From Caenispirillum salinarum_A (GTDB taxonomy: Bacteria; Pseudomonadota; Alphaproteobacteria; Rhodospirillales; Rhodospirillaceae), in the NCBI RefSeq assembly GCF_044803115.1, contig NZ_CP085224.1, positions 1 to 64,000 of the forward strand: a stretch of DNA of 64,000 nucleotides, read 5' to 3'. The stretch's first letter is position 1, and every line of letters starts with the position of its first letter. The notes beneath the pieces were generated by a model. That model had not been told where the DNA came from. It saw nothing but the letters and a program-made list of their open reading frames with translations, and did no database searches. Both the position numbers and the translations under genes were made by a program. Below, piece by piece: positions 34,731 to 42,553 of this stretch.

Positions 34731-35648
34731 TCAGCCCGCCAGGGGATGGTGTTCGTTCACCAGCCGCTTCAGGCGCTCGTCCAGCACATGGGTGTAGATC
34801 TGCGTCGTCGAGATGTCGGCGTGGCCCAGCATCTGCTGCACGCTGCGCAGGTCGGCGCCGTGGGCCAGCAGGTGGCTGGCGAAGCTGTGGCGCAGCACGT
34901 GGGGCGAGACCTTGGACGGCGGCAGCCCGGCCGCCACCGCAATGTCGACCAGCATCTTGGTGAAGCCGTCGCGCGTCAGGTGGCCGTCCCTGGCGCGGGA
35001 CGGAAACAGCCAGCGGTTCCGCGCCGCCTTCTTGTCGCCCAGCAGGCCGTCGCGCACGGGAATCCACTCCCGCACCGCGGCCCGGGCGGCATCGGTCAGC
35101 GGCACCATGCGTTCCTTGTTGCCCTTGCCGCGCACCACCAGCACCGCCTGATCGCGCGCCACTGCCGCCAGCGGCAGGGAGACCAGTTCCGAGACACGCA
35201 GCCCCGTGGCGTAAAGGATTTCCATCAGCGCCGTCGCCCGCACGCCGCGCGCGCCCTCCAGCGCCTTGGCGGCGGCCAGCAGGCGCTCCACCTCCTCTTC
35301 CGACAGGTATTTCGGCAGGGAGCGGCCCATGGGCACGGTCTGGATGGTCGAACTGGGATCGTCGCCGCGCACCCCTTCGGCGAACAGGAACCGGAAGAAC
35401 TGCCGCAACGCCGACAGGCGCCGGTTGACGGTGCGTGTCGCCATGCCCGCATCGGCCAGCCGCGCCAGATAGGCGCGCAGGTCCTCGGCCTCCGTCGCCT
35501 CGGCGCCCTTGCCCCGCGCTGCCAGGAAGCCGCCCAGGTCCGCAAGATCGCGCTGATAGGCATCCACCGTGCGCGGGCTCGCACCCCGCTCGGCCACCAT
35601 CATTTCAAGGAAGCGTTCGACGTGGCGGTCGATCATGGGCGCCGTCAC
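34731..35648 (-). CDS. xerD: Site-specific tyrosine recombinase XerD
   Basis: XerD acts with XerC at dif to resolve chromosome dimers. The 305 residues show an N-terminal SAM-like core-binding domain (VERFLEMMVAERGASPRTVDAYQRDL) and the catalytic domain with Arg in ATGLRVSEL, Lys in VRGKGNKERMVPL, HVLRHSFASHLL, GHADIST and the nucleophile Tyr in TQIYTHV. The length and the conserved HPLAG end match XerD instead of a phage integrase. It overlaps the upstream 611-residue gene by 4 bases. No dif site was identified in the window. Confidence 0.94.
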   Translation of the reverse strand: MTAPMIDRHVERFLEMMVAERGASPRTVDAYQRDLADLGGFLAARGKGAEATEAEDLRAYLARLADAGMATRTVNRRLSALRQFFRFLFAEGVRGDDPSSTIQTVPMGRSLPKYLSEEEVERLLAAAKALEGARGVRATALMEILYATGLRVSELVSLPLAAVARDQAVLVVRGKGNKERMVPLTDAARAAVREWIPVRDGLLGDKKAARNRWLFPSRARDGHLTRDGFTKMLVDIAVAAGLPPSKVSPHVLRHSFASHLLAHGADLRSVQQMLGHADISTTQIYTHVLDERLKRLVNEHHPLAG

Positions 35649-37480
35649 ACCCCCGCCGCCGCCAGGGCCTCAAGCGCCAGCGCGCGGGCATCACGCTCCA
35701 GCCCCACGGCCTTGAGCGCCGCGACGGCGCGGAACAGGGCCTCCGGGTGGACGGCGTCGGGTCCGTCCGGGCCGATGGCGATGAGCGCCAGCGCCACCAC
35801 CTCGCCCACGCGGCCCTCGGCGGCGGCGCCGTCCAGGGCGCGCAGGATGGCGGCGTCGGGCATGGCCGGCGCGGCGTCCACAATGGCGTCCAGCAGCACC
35901 GGCTGCCAGGCGCCCGCCCCGATCGGCTCGCCCATCGCCTGAAGCAGCCCGAGCAGCAGCGTGTGCCGGCGGTCGAGCAGGGGCAGGTCGGCACCGTGAT
36001 CCTCGGCCTCCGCCGCCCGCAGCGCCCGCCACTCCGCCAGCAGGCGGCCGACGGCCGGCCCCGTGCCGTCCGAGGGCGCGACCGCCACCCGCACCAGCGC
36101 CGCCAGAAGCGCCCGGTCGCGGGCCGCCGCACCGCCGCGCATCTGCGCCAGGGCGTCGATCCACGGGCCCGCCGCCTCCACCCGCCCCGCCGCCAGCAGG
36201 GCGCGGACGGCGGACGGGGCGAACCACGCCAGTTCCGGCGCCGGCGCAAGGGCCGCGATGGCGTCGGCGTGCAGGCGGGCGGTGGCGATCTCCACCGGCT
36301 CCCCTGCGGCGGCGGCGAGCGCGGCGTCCAGGGCCTCGGCCTTGAGCGCCGGCGTCTCCTGAAGCGCCGCCAACCGCGCCAGCCGCGCCCGCTCGCGCGC
36401 AGTGGCGGGACCGTTGCCCAGCGGCTCCTGCATCTCCTGCACCGAAAAATCGGCCGCGCGGTAGGCGTCGGCCAGCCCGGCCGCATCCAGCGCGCCCGCC
36501 GCGGCGGCCTGCTCGGCGGCGGCCAGCCGTTCGGCGGCCGAGCCCGGTCCGCCCGCCGCCACGGCGGCGGCGAGCCAGGGCGCGGCGGTCGACGACAGGG
36601 CATCCTCGGGCAGCCGATCGCCGGCACGGCGGACCATGGCGAGCGTCAGCGGCTCGGGCGCCGGTAGGGCCTCCAGCGAGGCCGGTGTCACGTTGCTCAG
36701 GCGGTCGGCCAGATAGAAGAAGGCCGGGTCCTCGTGCCCCGTCTCCCGCAGCATGGCCATGGCCATCTGCGCCGGTGCCTCGCGTCCCGTGGCAAGATCG
36801 CAGACCGCCGTCACCTTCTGCCAGTAGGGGCCGTCGAAGGCTGCCAGCCCCTCCCGCGCCGCCTGGCACAGCGGCGCCGGCAGCGGCATTTCGGGATCGG
36901 CGGACACCTGCGTCAGCATCACGTCCAGCCGCGCCCGGCGCACAGCCTCGGTCCGCGCGGCCTCGGGCGCCGCGTCGGCCAGCTTCAGCGCCAGATCGAC
37001 GGCGCCGAGCTGGCGCAGCGCCTCGATGCGCGCGGCCAGGAAATCGGGCCCTGCCGCGCGGCCCGCCGCGGGCTCGGGCGCGCCGGCGGTGGCGGCCAGA
37101 AGGCGGGTCATCAACCCGTGCATGACCGGCGACGGCGCGCCGACGGGCAGCTTGGTCACCAGCGTCGCGGCCAGCGGTGCCGGCGTGCCGGCCCACAGGT
37201 CGTGCGGCAGGCCGCTTTCCGCCCCGTCCAGCGCGCCGACGGCGGCCAGGCTGATCCGGTCCAGCGGCTGCACCGCGATGGCGCCGTCAGCCAGGACCGA
37301 CGGCTCGTCCGGTGCGGTGGGCGCGGCGGCGGACGGCGCGTCCGCCCCGCCACCGGCGCCGGGAAACAGGCTCACCGGCCCCGCCGTCTCCGCCAGCGCC
37401 GGAGCGGCAGCGGCAGCGGCAGCGGCCAGGACCGCCAAGCCGAAGGCGGCTGCCGCCCTAGCGGTTCTGGAAGCGGTCAT
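35645..37480 (-). CDS. Large Ala-rich exported protein, probably helical-repeat, unknown function
   Basis: The 611-residue protein starts with a signal-like segment (AAAFGLAVLAAAAAAAAPALAE) and is then almost entirely helical and Ala/Leu-rich, with many short helix pairs such as VRALLAAGRVEAAGPWIDAL, suggesting an alpha-solenoid of the TPR or similar type in the periplasm. I see no catalytic motif. Its stop overlaps the xerD start by 4 bases, so the two are translationally coupled; similar large Ala-rich genes stand next to xerD in related bacteria, to my knowledge without assigned function. Codon use is that of its neighbours. Confidence 0.75.
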   Translation of the reverse strand: MTASRTARAAAAFGLAVLAAAAAAAAPALAETAGPVSLFPGAGGGADAPSAAAPTAPDEPSVLADGAIAVQPLDRISLAAVGALDGAESGLPHDLWAGTPAPLAATLVTKLPVGAPSPVMHGLMTRLLAATAGAPEPAAGRAAGPDFLAARIEALRQLGAVDLALKLADAAPEAARTEAVRRARLDVMLTQVSADPEMPLPAPLCQAAREGLAAFDGPYWQKVTAVCDLATGREAPAQMAMAMLRETGHEDPAFFYLADRLSNVTPASLEALPAPEPLTLAMVRRAGDRLPEDALSSTAAPWLAAAVAAGGPGSAAERLAAAEQAAAAGALDAAGLADAYRAADFSVQEMQEPLGNGPATARERARLARLAALQETPALKAEALDAALAAAAGEPVEIATARLHADAIAALAPAPELAWFAPSAVRALLAAGRVEAAGPWIDALAQMRGGAAARDRALLAALVRVAVAPSDGTGPAVGRLLAEWRALRAAEAEDHGADLPLLDRRHTLLLGLLQAMGEPIGAGAWQPVLLDAIVDAAPAMPDAAILRALDGAAAEGRVGEVVALALIAIGPDGPDAVHPEALFRAVAALKAVGLERDARALALEALAAAGV

Positions 37481-37601
37481 TGTCGATCACCTTTTCCATG
37501 CGCTCGGTCGGGGGCGGCATTTCCCAGGTCGCCAGGAAGCCGACGCCGGCGACGATCACCGCGAGCAGAAGGAGAATGAGAATGCGGGACAAAGTGCGCA
37601 T
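37458..37601 (-). CDS. 47-residue single-span membrane protein
   Basis: This short gene starts at the ATG at 37601. Residues 5-24 (SRILILLLLAVIVAGVGFLA) form one hydrophobic helix after an Arg-containing N-terminus; the tail is TWEMPPPTERMEKVIDNDRFQNR. The pattern of one helix, a Pro-rich turn, then VEKVIPDDRF-like ending is one I associate with small conserved alphaproteobacterial proteins, which supports it being real. It overlaps the start of the 611-residue gene by 23 bases in another frame, so they are likely coupled. A function is not known. Confidence 0.65.
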   Translation of the reverse strand: MRTLSRILILLLLAVIVAGVGFLATWEMPPPTERMEKVIDNDRFQNR

Positions 37602-37783
37602 GATGGGGGAGACGTCCTCACGATCCGGCGGACAGGTTCCAGATGGGCGGCAGGCGTGTTCGAAAACCTTTGACCAGGGCCGGGACAGCCCGGTCGCGGT
37701 GTGCTATAGGAACCGATTATGGCAACCGCACGGCAGTCTAATCCCTTGGCGAATCCGGCGCAACGCGGCGACGGAGGACACAG

Positions 37784-38386
37784 TTGAGCACCGGCTGGAT
37801 CACCCCCGACGGCACGGGCCCGCTGACCCTGCCGCGCACCGTGGTGCTGGTGGGGCTGATGGGCGCGGGCAAGAGCGTCGTCGGCAAGCGGCTGGCGCAG
37901 CGCCTGCACGTCCCCTTCATCGACGCCGACCACGAGGTGGAAAAGGCCGCCGGCCAGTCCATCGCCGACATCTTCGCGACCCTGGGGGAGGAGGCCTTCC
38001 GCGAGGGCGAGCGCAAGGTGATGGCGCGGCTGCTGGACGGCCCGGTCTGCGTTCTGGCGGCCGGCGGCGGCGCCTTCATGTGCCCGGAGACGCGCCGGCG
38101 CATCAAGCGGCGCGGCATCAGCGTGTGGCTGCGCGCCGACCTGGACCTGCTGGTGCGCCGCACCGCCGGTCGGGGCCACCGGCCGCTGCTCAACCAGGGC
38201 GACCCGCGCGCCAAGCTGGAAAGCCTGATGGCCCAGCGCTATCCCGTCTATGAAACCGCCGACGTGACCGTCGATGCCGGCGAGGAAAGTCCCGACACCA
38301 CCACCGGCCGCGTGCTCGATGCCCTGCGCGACTGGCTGGACGCCAACGATTCGCCCCCGCCCGAACCCGTGGAGACCAATCCGTGA
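37784..38386 (+). CDS. aroK: Shikimate kinase
   Basis: AroK phosphorylates shikimate at the 3-OH with ATP in aromatic amino acid synthesis. The 200-residue protein has the P-loop GLMGAGKSVVGKRLA, the shikimate-binding FIDADHEVEKAAG and LGEEAFREGERKV, VLAAGGGAFM, and a lid Arg in RRTAGRGHRPLL. The TTG start at 37784 is fixed by GGAGG six bases upstream. It overlaps aroB by 4 bases (GTGA), so the two are made together. Confidence 0.95.
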   Translation: MSTGWITPDGTGPLTLPRTVVLVGLMGAGKSVVGKRLAQRLHVPFIDADHEVEKAAGQSIADIFATLGEEAFREGERKVMARLLDGPVCVLAAGGGAFMCPETRRRIKRRGISVWLRADLDLLVRRTAGRGHRPLLNQGDPRAKLESLMAQRYPVYETADVTVDAGEESPDTTTGRVLDALRDWLDANDSPPPEPVETNP

Positions 38387-39525
38387 CTGCCGTTTCCGCT
38401 GATCCTTCCGCCGCCCCGGAAACCTTGCGCGTGGACCTGGGCGACCGGTCCTACGACATCCTCGTCGGTGCCGGCCTGCTGGACGATGCCGGAAGGCTGA
38501 TGGCGCCGGTGCTGCGGCAGAAGCGGGTGTTCATCGTCACCGACGAGACGGTGGCCGGCCTGCACCTGGGCACCCTGACCGGCACCCTGGACGCCGCCGG
38601 CATCCGCCACGACGCCTACATCGTCGCGCCCGGCGAGGCATCCAAGAGCTACGCCATTTTCGAGCGCCTGCTCAACGCCATGCTGGAGGCCCGGTGCGAG
38701 CGGGCGACCACCGTCGTCGCCCTGGGCGGCGGCGTGGTGGGCGACCTGGCGGGATTCGCCGCCGCCGCCCTGCTGCGCGGGGTCGACTTCGTGCAAGTGC
38801 CGACGACGCTGCTGTCGCAGGTGGACAGTTCCGTCGGCGGCAAGACCGGCATCAACACGCCGTTCGGCAAGAACCTGGTGGGCGCCTTCCACCAGCCGCG
38901 CCTGGTGCTCATCGACACGGACACCCTGGGGACGCTGGACCGGCGCGAGCTGCTGGCCGGCTATGCCGAGGTGGTGAAGTACGGCCTGATCGACGACCCC
39001 GCCTTCTTCGAGCGCCTGGAACGCGACGGCGCGGCGCTGATCGCGGGCGACGAGGCCCTGCGGCGCGCCGCCATCCTCACCTCGTGCGCCGCCAAGGCCC
39101 GCGTGGTGACCGAGGACGAGCGCGAGGGCGGCCGCCGGGCGCTGCTGAACCTGGGTCACACCTTCGGCCATGCGCTGGAGGCCGAATGCGGCTACGGGGG
39201 CACGCTGCTGCACGGCGAGGCCGTCGCCATCGGCATGGTCATGGCCTTCGACCTGTCGGCCCGGCTCGACCTCTGCCCGGCCGAGGACGCCGCGCGGGTG
39301 CGCGCCCACCTGGCGGCCGTGGGGCTGCCGGTGACGCCGCCGCGCCTGGAGGGTGCGCGCCTGGACACCGACCGCCTGATCGCCCACATGGCGTCGGACA
39401 AGAAGGTCGCCGAGGGCAAGGTGACCTTCGTGCTGGCGCGCGGCATCGGCCAGGCGTTCCTCACCCGCGACGTGGCGCCGGAGGCCCTGCGCGCCACCGT
39501 GGCCGACGCCGTCGCCGCCTCCTGA
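38383..39525 (+). CDS. aroB: 3-dehydroquinate synthase
   Basis: AroB converts DAHP to 3-dehydroquinate with NAD+ and a divalent metal. The 380 residues show VTDETVAGL, the NAD-binding GGGVVGDLAGFAAAALLRGVDFVQVPTTLL, SSVGGKTGINTPFGKNLVGAFHQP, and the metal ligands in GYAEVVKYGLI (Glu), NLGHTFGHALE (His) and LLHGEAVAIGM (His). The GTG start overlaps the end of aroK. The aroK-aroB pair is common; a CorC-type gene follows after 51 bases. Confidence 0.96.
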   Translation: MTAVSADPSAAPETLRVDLGDRSYDILVGAGLLDDAGRLMAPVLRQKRVFIVTDETVAGLHLGTLTGTLDAAGIRHDAYIVAPGEASKSYAIFERLLNAMLEARCERATTVVALGGGVVGDLAGFAAAALLRGVDFVQVPTTLLSQVDSSVGGKTGINTPFGKNLVGAFHQPRLVLIDTDTLGTLDRRELLAGYAEVVKYGLIDDPAFFERLERDGAALIAGDEALRRAAILTSCAAKARVVTEDEREGGRRALLNLGHTFGHALEAECGYGGTLLHGEAVAIGMVMAFDLSARLDLCPAEDAARVRAHLAAVGLPVTPPRLEGARLDTDRLIAHMASDKKVAEGKVTFVLARGIGQAFLTRDVAPEALRATVADAVAAS

Positions 39526-39576
39526 CCGTTCACCCCTGCCGCCACCCCTCTCCGCCTAGCCGAGGACGGTTCCGCC

Positions 39577-40899
39577 ATGACCACCGCCATGATCGTTTCC
39601 ATCGTCGCGATCCTGGTCTGCCTTGTCCTCTCCGGATTTTTTTCCGGCTCCGAAACGGCTCTGACCGCCGCGTCGCGCCCCCTGATCAGCGAGCTTGAGC
39701 GCAAGGGCGACAGCCGCGCCGCCATCGCCAACAACCTGCTCATCAAGCGCGAACGTCTGATCGCGACCATCCTGCTTGGCAACAACCTGGTCAACATCCT
39801 GGCCTCCGCCCTGGCGACCAGCGTGCTGATCGGGCTGTTCGGCGAGAGCGGCGTGGCCATGGCCACCGTGGTCATGACCATCCTGATCCTGATCTTTTCC
39901 GAGATCCTGCCCAAGACCTACGCCCTGACGCACACCCACCGCATGGCGCTGGGCGTGGCTCCGATCATGCGGGTGCTGGTGATGGTCTTCCAGCCGCTGA
40001 CCAGCGTTATCCAGGGCATGGTTTCGGTGACGCTGAAGGTGGTCGGCGGCGGCGAGCGGCCGCACACCTCCTCCATGGCGCTGGCCGAGTTGCGCGGCGC
40101 CATCGAAATGCACACGGCGCAGGCCGCCGAGGCCGGCGGCGAGAAGGTCATCGCGCACGAGCGGGCCATGCTGCGCAGCGTGCTGGACCTGGCCGACGTG
40201 GAGGTGTCGGAGATCATGGTGCCGCGCGGGAAGCTTGTCACCATCGACGCCGACCAGCCGACGTCCGACATCGTGCGCCAAGTGCTCGCCAGCCCCTACA
40301 CCCGCATTCCGCTGTGGCGCGGCAAGTCCGACAACATCGTCGGCATCCTGCACGCCAAGGCGCTGCTGCGCGCCGTCGAGGCGCATTCCGGCGACATCTC
40401 CGACCTGGACATCGTCGCCATCGCCTCGCCGCCGTGGTTCATCCCCGACGCCACGCGCCTGCTGGACCAGTTGCAGGCCTTCCGCCAGCGCCGCGAGCAC
40501 TTCGCCATCGTGGTGGATGAATACGGCGTCCTGCTGGGCATCGTGACGCTGGAGGACATCCTGGAGGAAATCGTCGGCGAGATTTCCGACGAGCACGACA
40601 TCGCCGTCTCGGGCGTGCGGCCGCAGCCCGACGGGTCCTTCGTCATCGACGGCGGGGTCACCATCCGCGACCTCAACCGGCAGTTCGAATGGGACCTGCC
40701 CGACGAGGAAGCCGCCACCATCGCGGGCCTTGTGCTGCATGAAAGCCGCTCCATCCCCGATCCCGGCCAGACCTTCCTGTTCCACGGCTTCCGGTTCGAG
40801 GTGCTGCGCCGCCACCGCAACCAGATCACTTCCATCCGCGTCACGCCGGTCGCCGAGGAGGAAAAGCACGACGAGGACACGGCCCAGCCCTCGGAATGA
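39577..40899 (+). CDS. CorC/HlyC-family membrane protein (CNNM-CBS-CorC)
   Basis: The 440 residues are arranged as an N-terminal DUF21/CNNM membrane domain (FFSGSETALTAASRPLISELERKGDSRAA and three or so helices), two CBS domains (EIMVPRGKLVTIDADQPTSD and VVDEYGVLLGIVTLEDILEEIVGEI) and a C-terminal CorC_HlyC domain. The family is linked to Mg2+ or other cation efflux and to haemolysin annotation by history. It is placed at the inner membrane with CBS domains in the cytoplasm, where they may sense adenine nucleotides. GAGGACGG precedes the ATG. Confidence 0.92.
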   Translation: MTTAMIVSIVAILVCLVLSGFFSGSETALTAASRPLISELERKGDSRAAIANNLLIKRERLIATILLGNNLVNILASALATSVLIGLFGESGVAMATVVMTILILIFSEILPKTYALTHTHRMALGVAPIMRVLVMVFQPLTSVIQGMVSVTLKVVGGGERPHTSSMALAELRGAIEMHTAQAAEAGGEKVIAHERAMLRSVLDLADVEVSEIMVPRGKLVTIDADQPTSDIVRQVLASPYTRIPLWRGKSDNIVGILHAKALLRAVEAHSGDISDLDIVAIASPPWFIPDATRLLDQLQAFRQRREHFAIVVDEYGVLLGIVTLEDILEEIVGEISDEHDIAVSGVRPQPDGSFVIDGGVTIRDLNRQFEWDLPDEEAATIAGLVLHESRSIPDPGQTFLFHGFRFEVLRRHRNQITSIRVTPVAEEEKHDEDTAQPSE

Positions 40900-40932
40900 T
40901 CGGCCGGCCACGCCTGCCACCCTTTTAGGGAT

Positions 40933-40950
40933 GCACTAATTCCTTAGTGC
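40933..40950. repeat. Perfect 7-bp palindromic hairpin GCACTAA-TTCC-TTAGTGC
   Basis: The element lies 34 bases after the corC-type stop and 138 before the CBS gene, next to TTGACG at 40968-40973, a possible -35 box. It has no T tract, so it is either an operator for the CBS gene or an mRNA 3' hairpin. Confidence 0.45.
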
Positions 40951-41087
40951 GCCGCTCGGTAATTTTCTTGACGCCCGCTTGTGCGCTGGCACACTGAAGT
41001 TTCGCAATGCAACGCGAAAGACGTGCGCCGGATAAAAGGCACAGCGAACACACGACACACAGGTCTCAGGCTGTCAGGGAGAGCGCC

Positions 41088-41540
41088 ATGGCGAAGATCG
41101 TTCCGGATATCATTCCACGCGAGCAGACCCTGTCCATCGTCGCGCCGGAAACCACCGTGCGCACCGCCGCCGAACTGATGCGCGACCGCAACATCGCGGC
41201 CGTCATGATCGTGCGCGACGAACGGTTGATCGGCATCATGACGGAACGTGACATCGCCGCCCGCGCCGTCGCCCGGGGCGTGGACCCGCAGACGACGCGG
41301 GTGGAAGAAATCATGACCGCCGACCCCGATACCCTGGAAGCGGACGATCCGGCCATGACTGCGCTGAAGATGATGCGCGACCACAACTACCGCCACCTGC
41401 CGGTGGTCAGGGACGGCAAGCCCGTCGGCATGGTGTCCATCCGCGACCTCTACGCCGTCGTGCAGTCTGAACTGGAAAGCGACATCCGCAACCGCGACGC
41501 CTACATCTTCGGCGAGAACTACGGCACTGCGCCCGCCTGA
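41088..41540 (+). CDS. CBS domain pair protein
   Basis: The 150-residue protein consists of two CBS domains: TLSIVAPETTVRTAAELMRDRNIAAVMIV...IGIMTERDIAARA and EIMTADPDTLEADDPAMTALKMMRDHNYRHLPVV...VGMVSIRDL. Such stand-alone pairs bind adenosine nucleotides and regulate partners. There is no output domain. GGGAGAGC precedes the ATG at 41088; it has its own 188-base leader and so is probably separately expressed. Partner unknown. Confidence 0.9.
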   Translation: MAKIVPDIIPREQTLSIVAPETTVRTAAELMRDRNIAAVMIVRDERLIGIMTERDIAARAVARGVDPQTTRVEEIMTADPDTLEADDPAMTALKMMRDHNYRHLPVVRDGKPVGMVSIRDLYAVVQSELESDIRNRDAYIFGENYGTAPA

Positions 41541-41626
41541 CGGCGCTTCCGCCGCACCGGACGACGGCCGCCGCTCCGCACCGGACCGGCGGCCGTTGCG
41601 CGTGCGCCCCTTGACGGCGGGCGAAA

Positions 41627-41648
41627 ACGTCATGACGTTGACGTAAAC
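41627..41648 (+). promoter_or_regulatory. Palindromic operator candidate upstream of DUF2889 gene
   Basis: A perfect 14-bp palindrome AACGTCATGACGTT (41626-41639) overlaps TGACGTTGACGTAAAC (41633-41648). The second half resembles the ACGT-N2-ACGT sites of MerR-type regulators of branched-chain acyl-CoA degradation (LiuR), as I recall them. The site is 66 bases before the gene start. Regulator identity is speculative. Confidence 0.4.
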
Positions 41649-41713
41649 GGAAAGCCCGACCATGATGGTCGGCGTCCCTGCGCCTCGTGCCGCATCCTGG
41701 AGAGCCAAAGCCC

Positions 41714-42295
41714 ATGCCGCTGACCCCGCCGACCGTCGCCCGCGAGAAGCAGCACACGCGGACCGTCCAGGTGGAAGGCTTCCGCCGCGAGGACGGGCTG
41801 TACGACATCGAGGGCCATCTGGTCGACACCAAGACCTACGGTTTTTCCAACCAGGACCGCGGCCGCATCGAGGCGGGCGAGCCCCTGCACGGCATGTGGC
41901 TGCGCCTGACCATCGACCGCACCATGCTGATCCGATCGGCGGAAGCGGTGACGGATTACGGCCCCTTCACCATCTGCAAGGACATCAATCCGGATTTCGC
42001 CAAGCTGGAGGGCCTGCACATCGGGCCCGGCTTCCGCAAGGACGTCCGCGCCCGGCTGGGCGGCCGGCACGGCTGCACGCATCTGGTGGAAATGCTGCTC
42101 GGTCCCATGGCGACGACGGCTTTCCAGACCATGTATGCCGAGCGTGAAAAGACCGGCGAGAACAAGGGCCTGGCGGAACGTCCCCGGATCATCGACACCT
42201 GCCACGCGCTCGCCGCCGACGGCCCCATCGTCGCGCGCCAGTGGCCGCAGTGGTACGAAGGGCCGGAGGAAAAGGGCACCGGAACCGACGACTGA
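41714..42295 (+). CDS. DUF2889 family protein
   Basis: The 193-residue protein belongs to DUF2889, recognised by RTVQVEGFRREDGLYDIEGHLVDTK, GEPLHGMWLRLTIDRTMLI and the conserved GCTHLVEMLLGPMATTAFQTM and IDTCHALAADGPIVARQWP. It is soluble and probably cytoplasmic, with conserved Cys (TICKDINPDF, GCTH, DTCHA) and His residues that could bind a metal. The function is not established. GGAGAG lies upstream of the ATG. It appears to be a single-gene unit with a palindrome in its promoter. Confidence 0.85.
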   Translation: MPLTPPTVAREKQHTRTVQVEGFRREDGLYDIEGHLVDTKTYGFSNQDRGRIEAGEPLHGMWLRLTIDRTMLIRSAEAVTDYGPFTICKDINPDFAKLEGLHIGPGFRKDVRARLGGRHGCTHLVEMLLGPMATTAFQTMYAEREKTGENKGLAERPRIIDTCHALAADGPIVARQWPQWYEGPEEKGTGTDD

Positions 42296-42320
42296 GGCGC
42301 CGGCGCGGGCCTCGGTGTTG

Positions 42321-42418
42321 CACATTGAAATGTGAATCCATCGGCCTGCTTTCGCAGGAATGACGGCTGCTCAGAATACAAAAAATGACCGTCATCCCAG
42401 CGAAGGCCGGGGTCCACC
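42321..42418. repeat. Palindromic intergenic element (MITE/REP-like)
   Basis: The 258-base gap holds a small perfect palindrome CACATT-GA-AATGTG (42321-42334), then two inverted copies of a motif of about 30 bases: GAATCCATCGGCCTGCTTTCG... ending AATGACGG (42334-42366), and ACCGTCATCCCAGCGAAGGC... ending GGTCCAC (42389-42417). They are separated by an AT-rich spacer. The arms resemble the widespread proteobacterial repeat built on GTCATTCCCGCGAAAGCGGGAATCCA. It probably forms a long imperfect hairpin. Confidence 0.6.
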
Positions 42419-42553
42419 ACGGCCATCTGTCATTCGCAAAGCGCCCGCCTGAGCGCCTGCCGACGGCCTTCCGCACCGCCCCGGAACGAAACGGGATGCG
42501 GGGGCGTGCCGCCTCGCATCCCTCCACCGTGCCAAGGGCGCGACGCCGCTGCC

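Noticed and set aside
34731..35648. A phage integrase and prophage
   Set aside because: The recombinase matches housekeeping XerD in length and motifs, and no phage genes or att repeats lie nearby.
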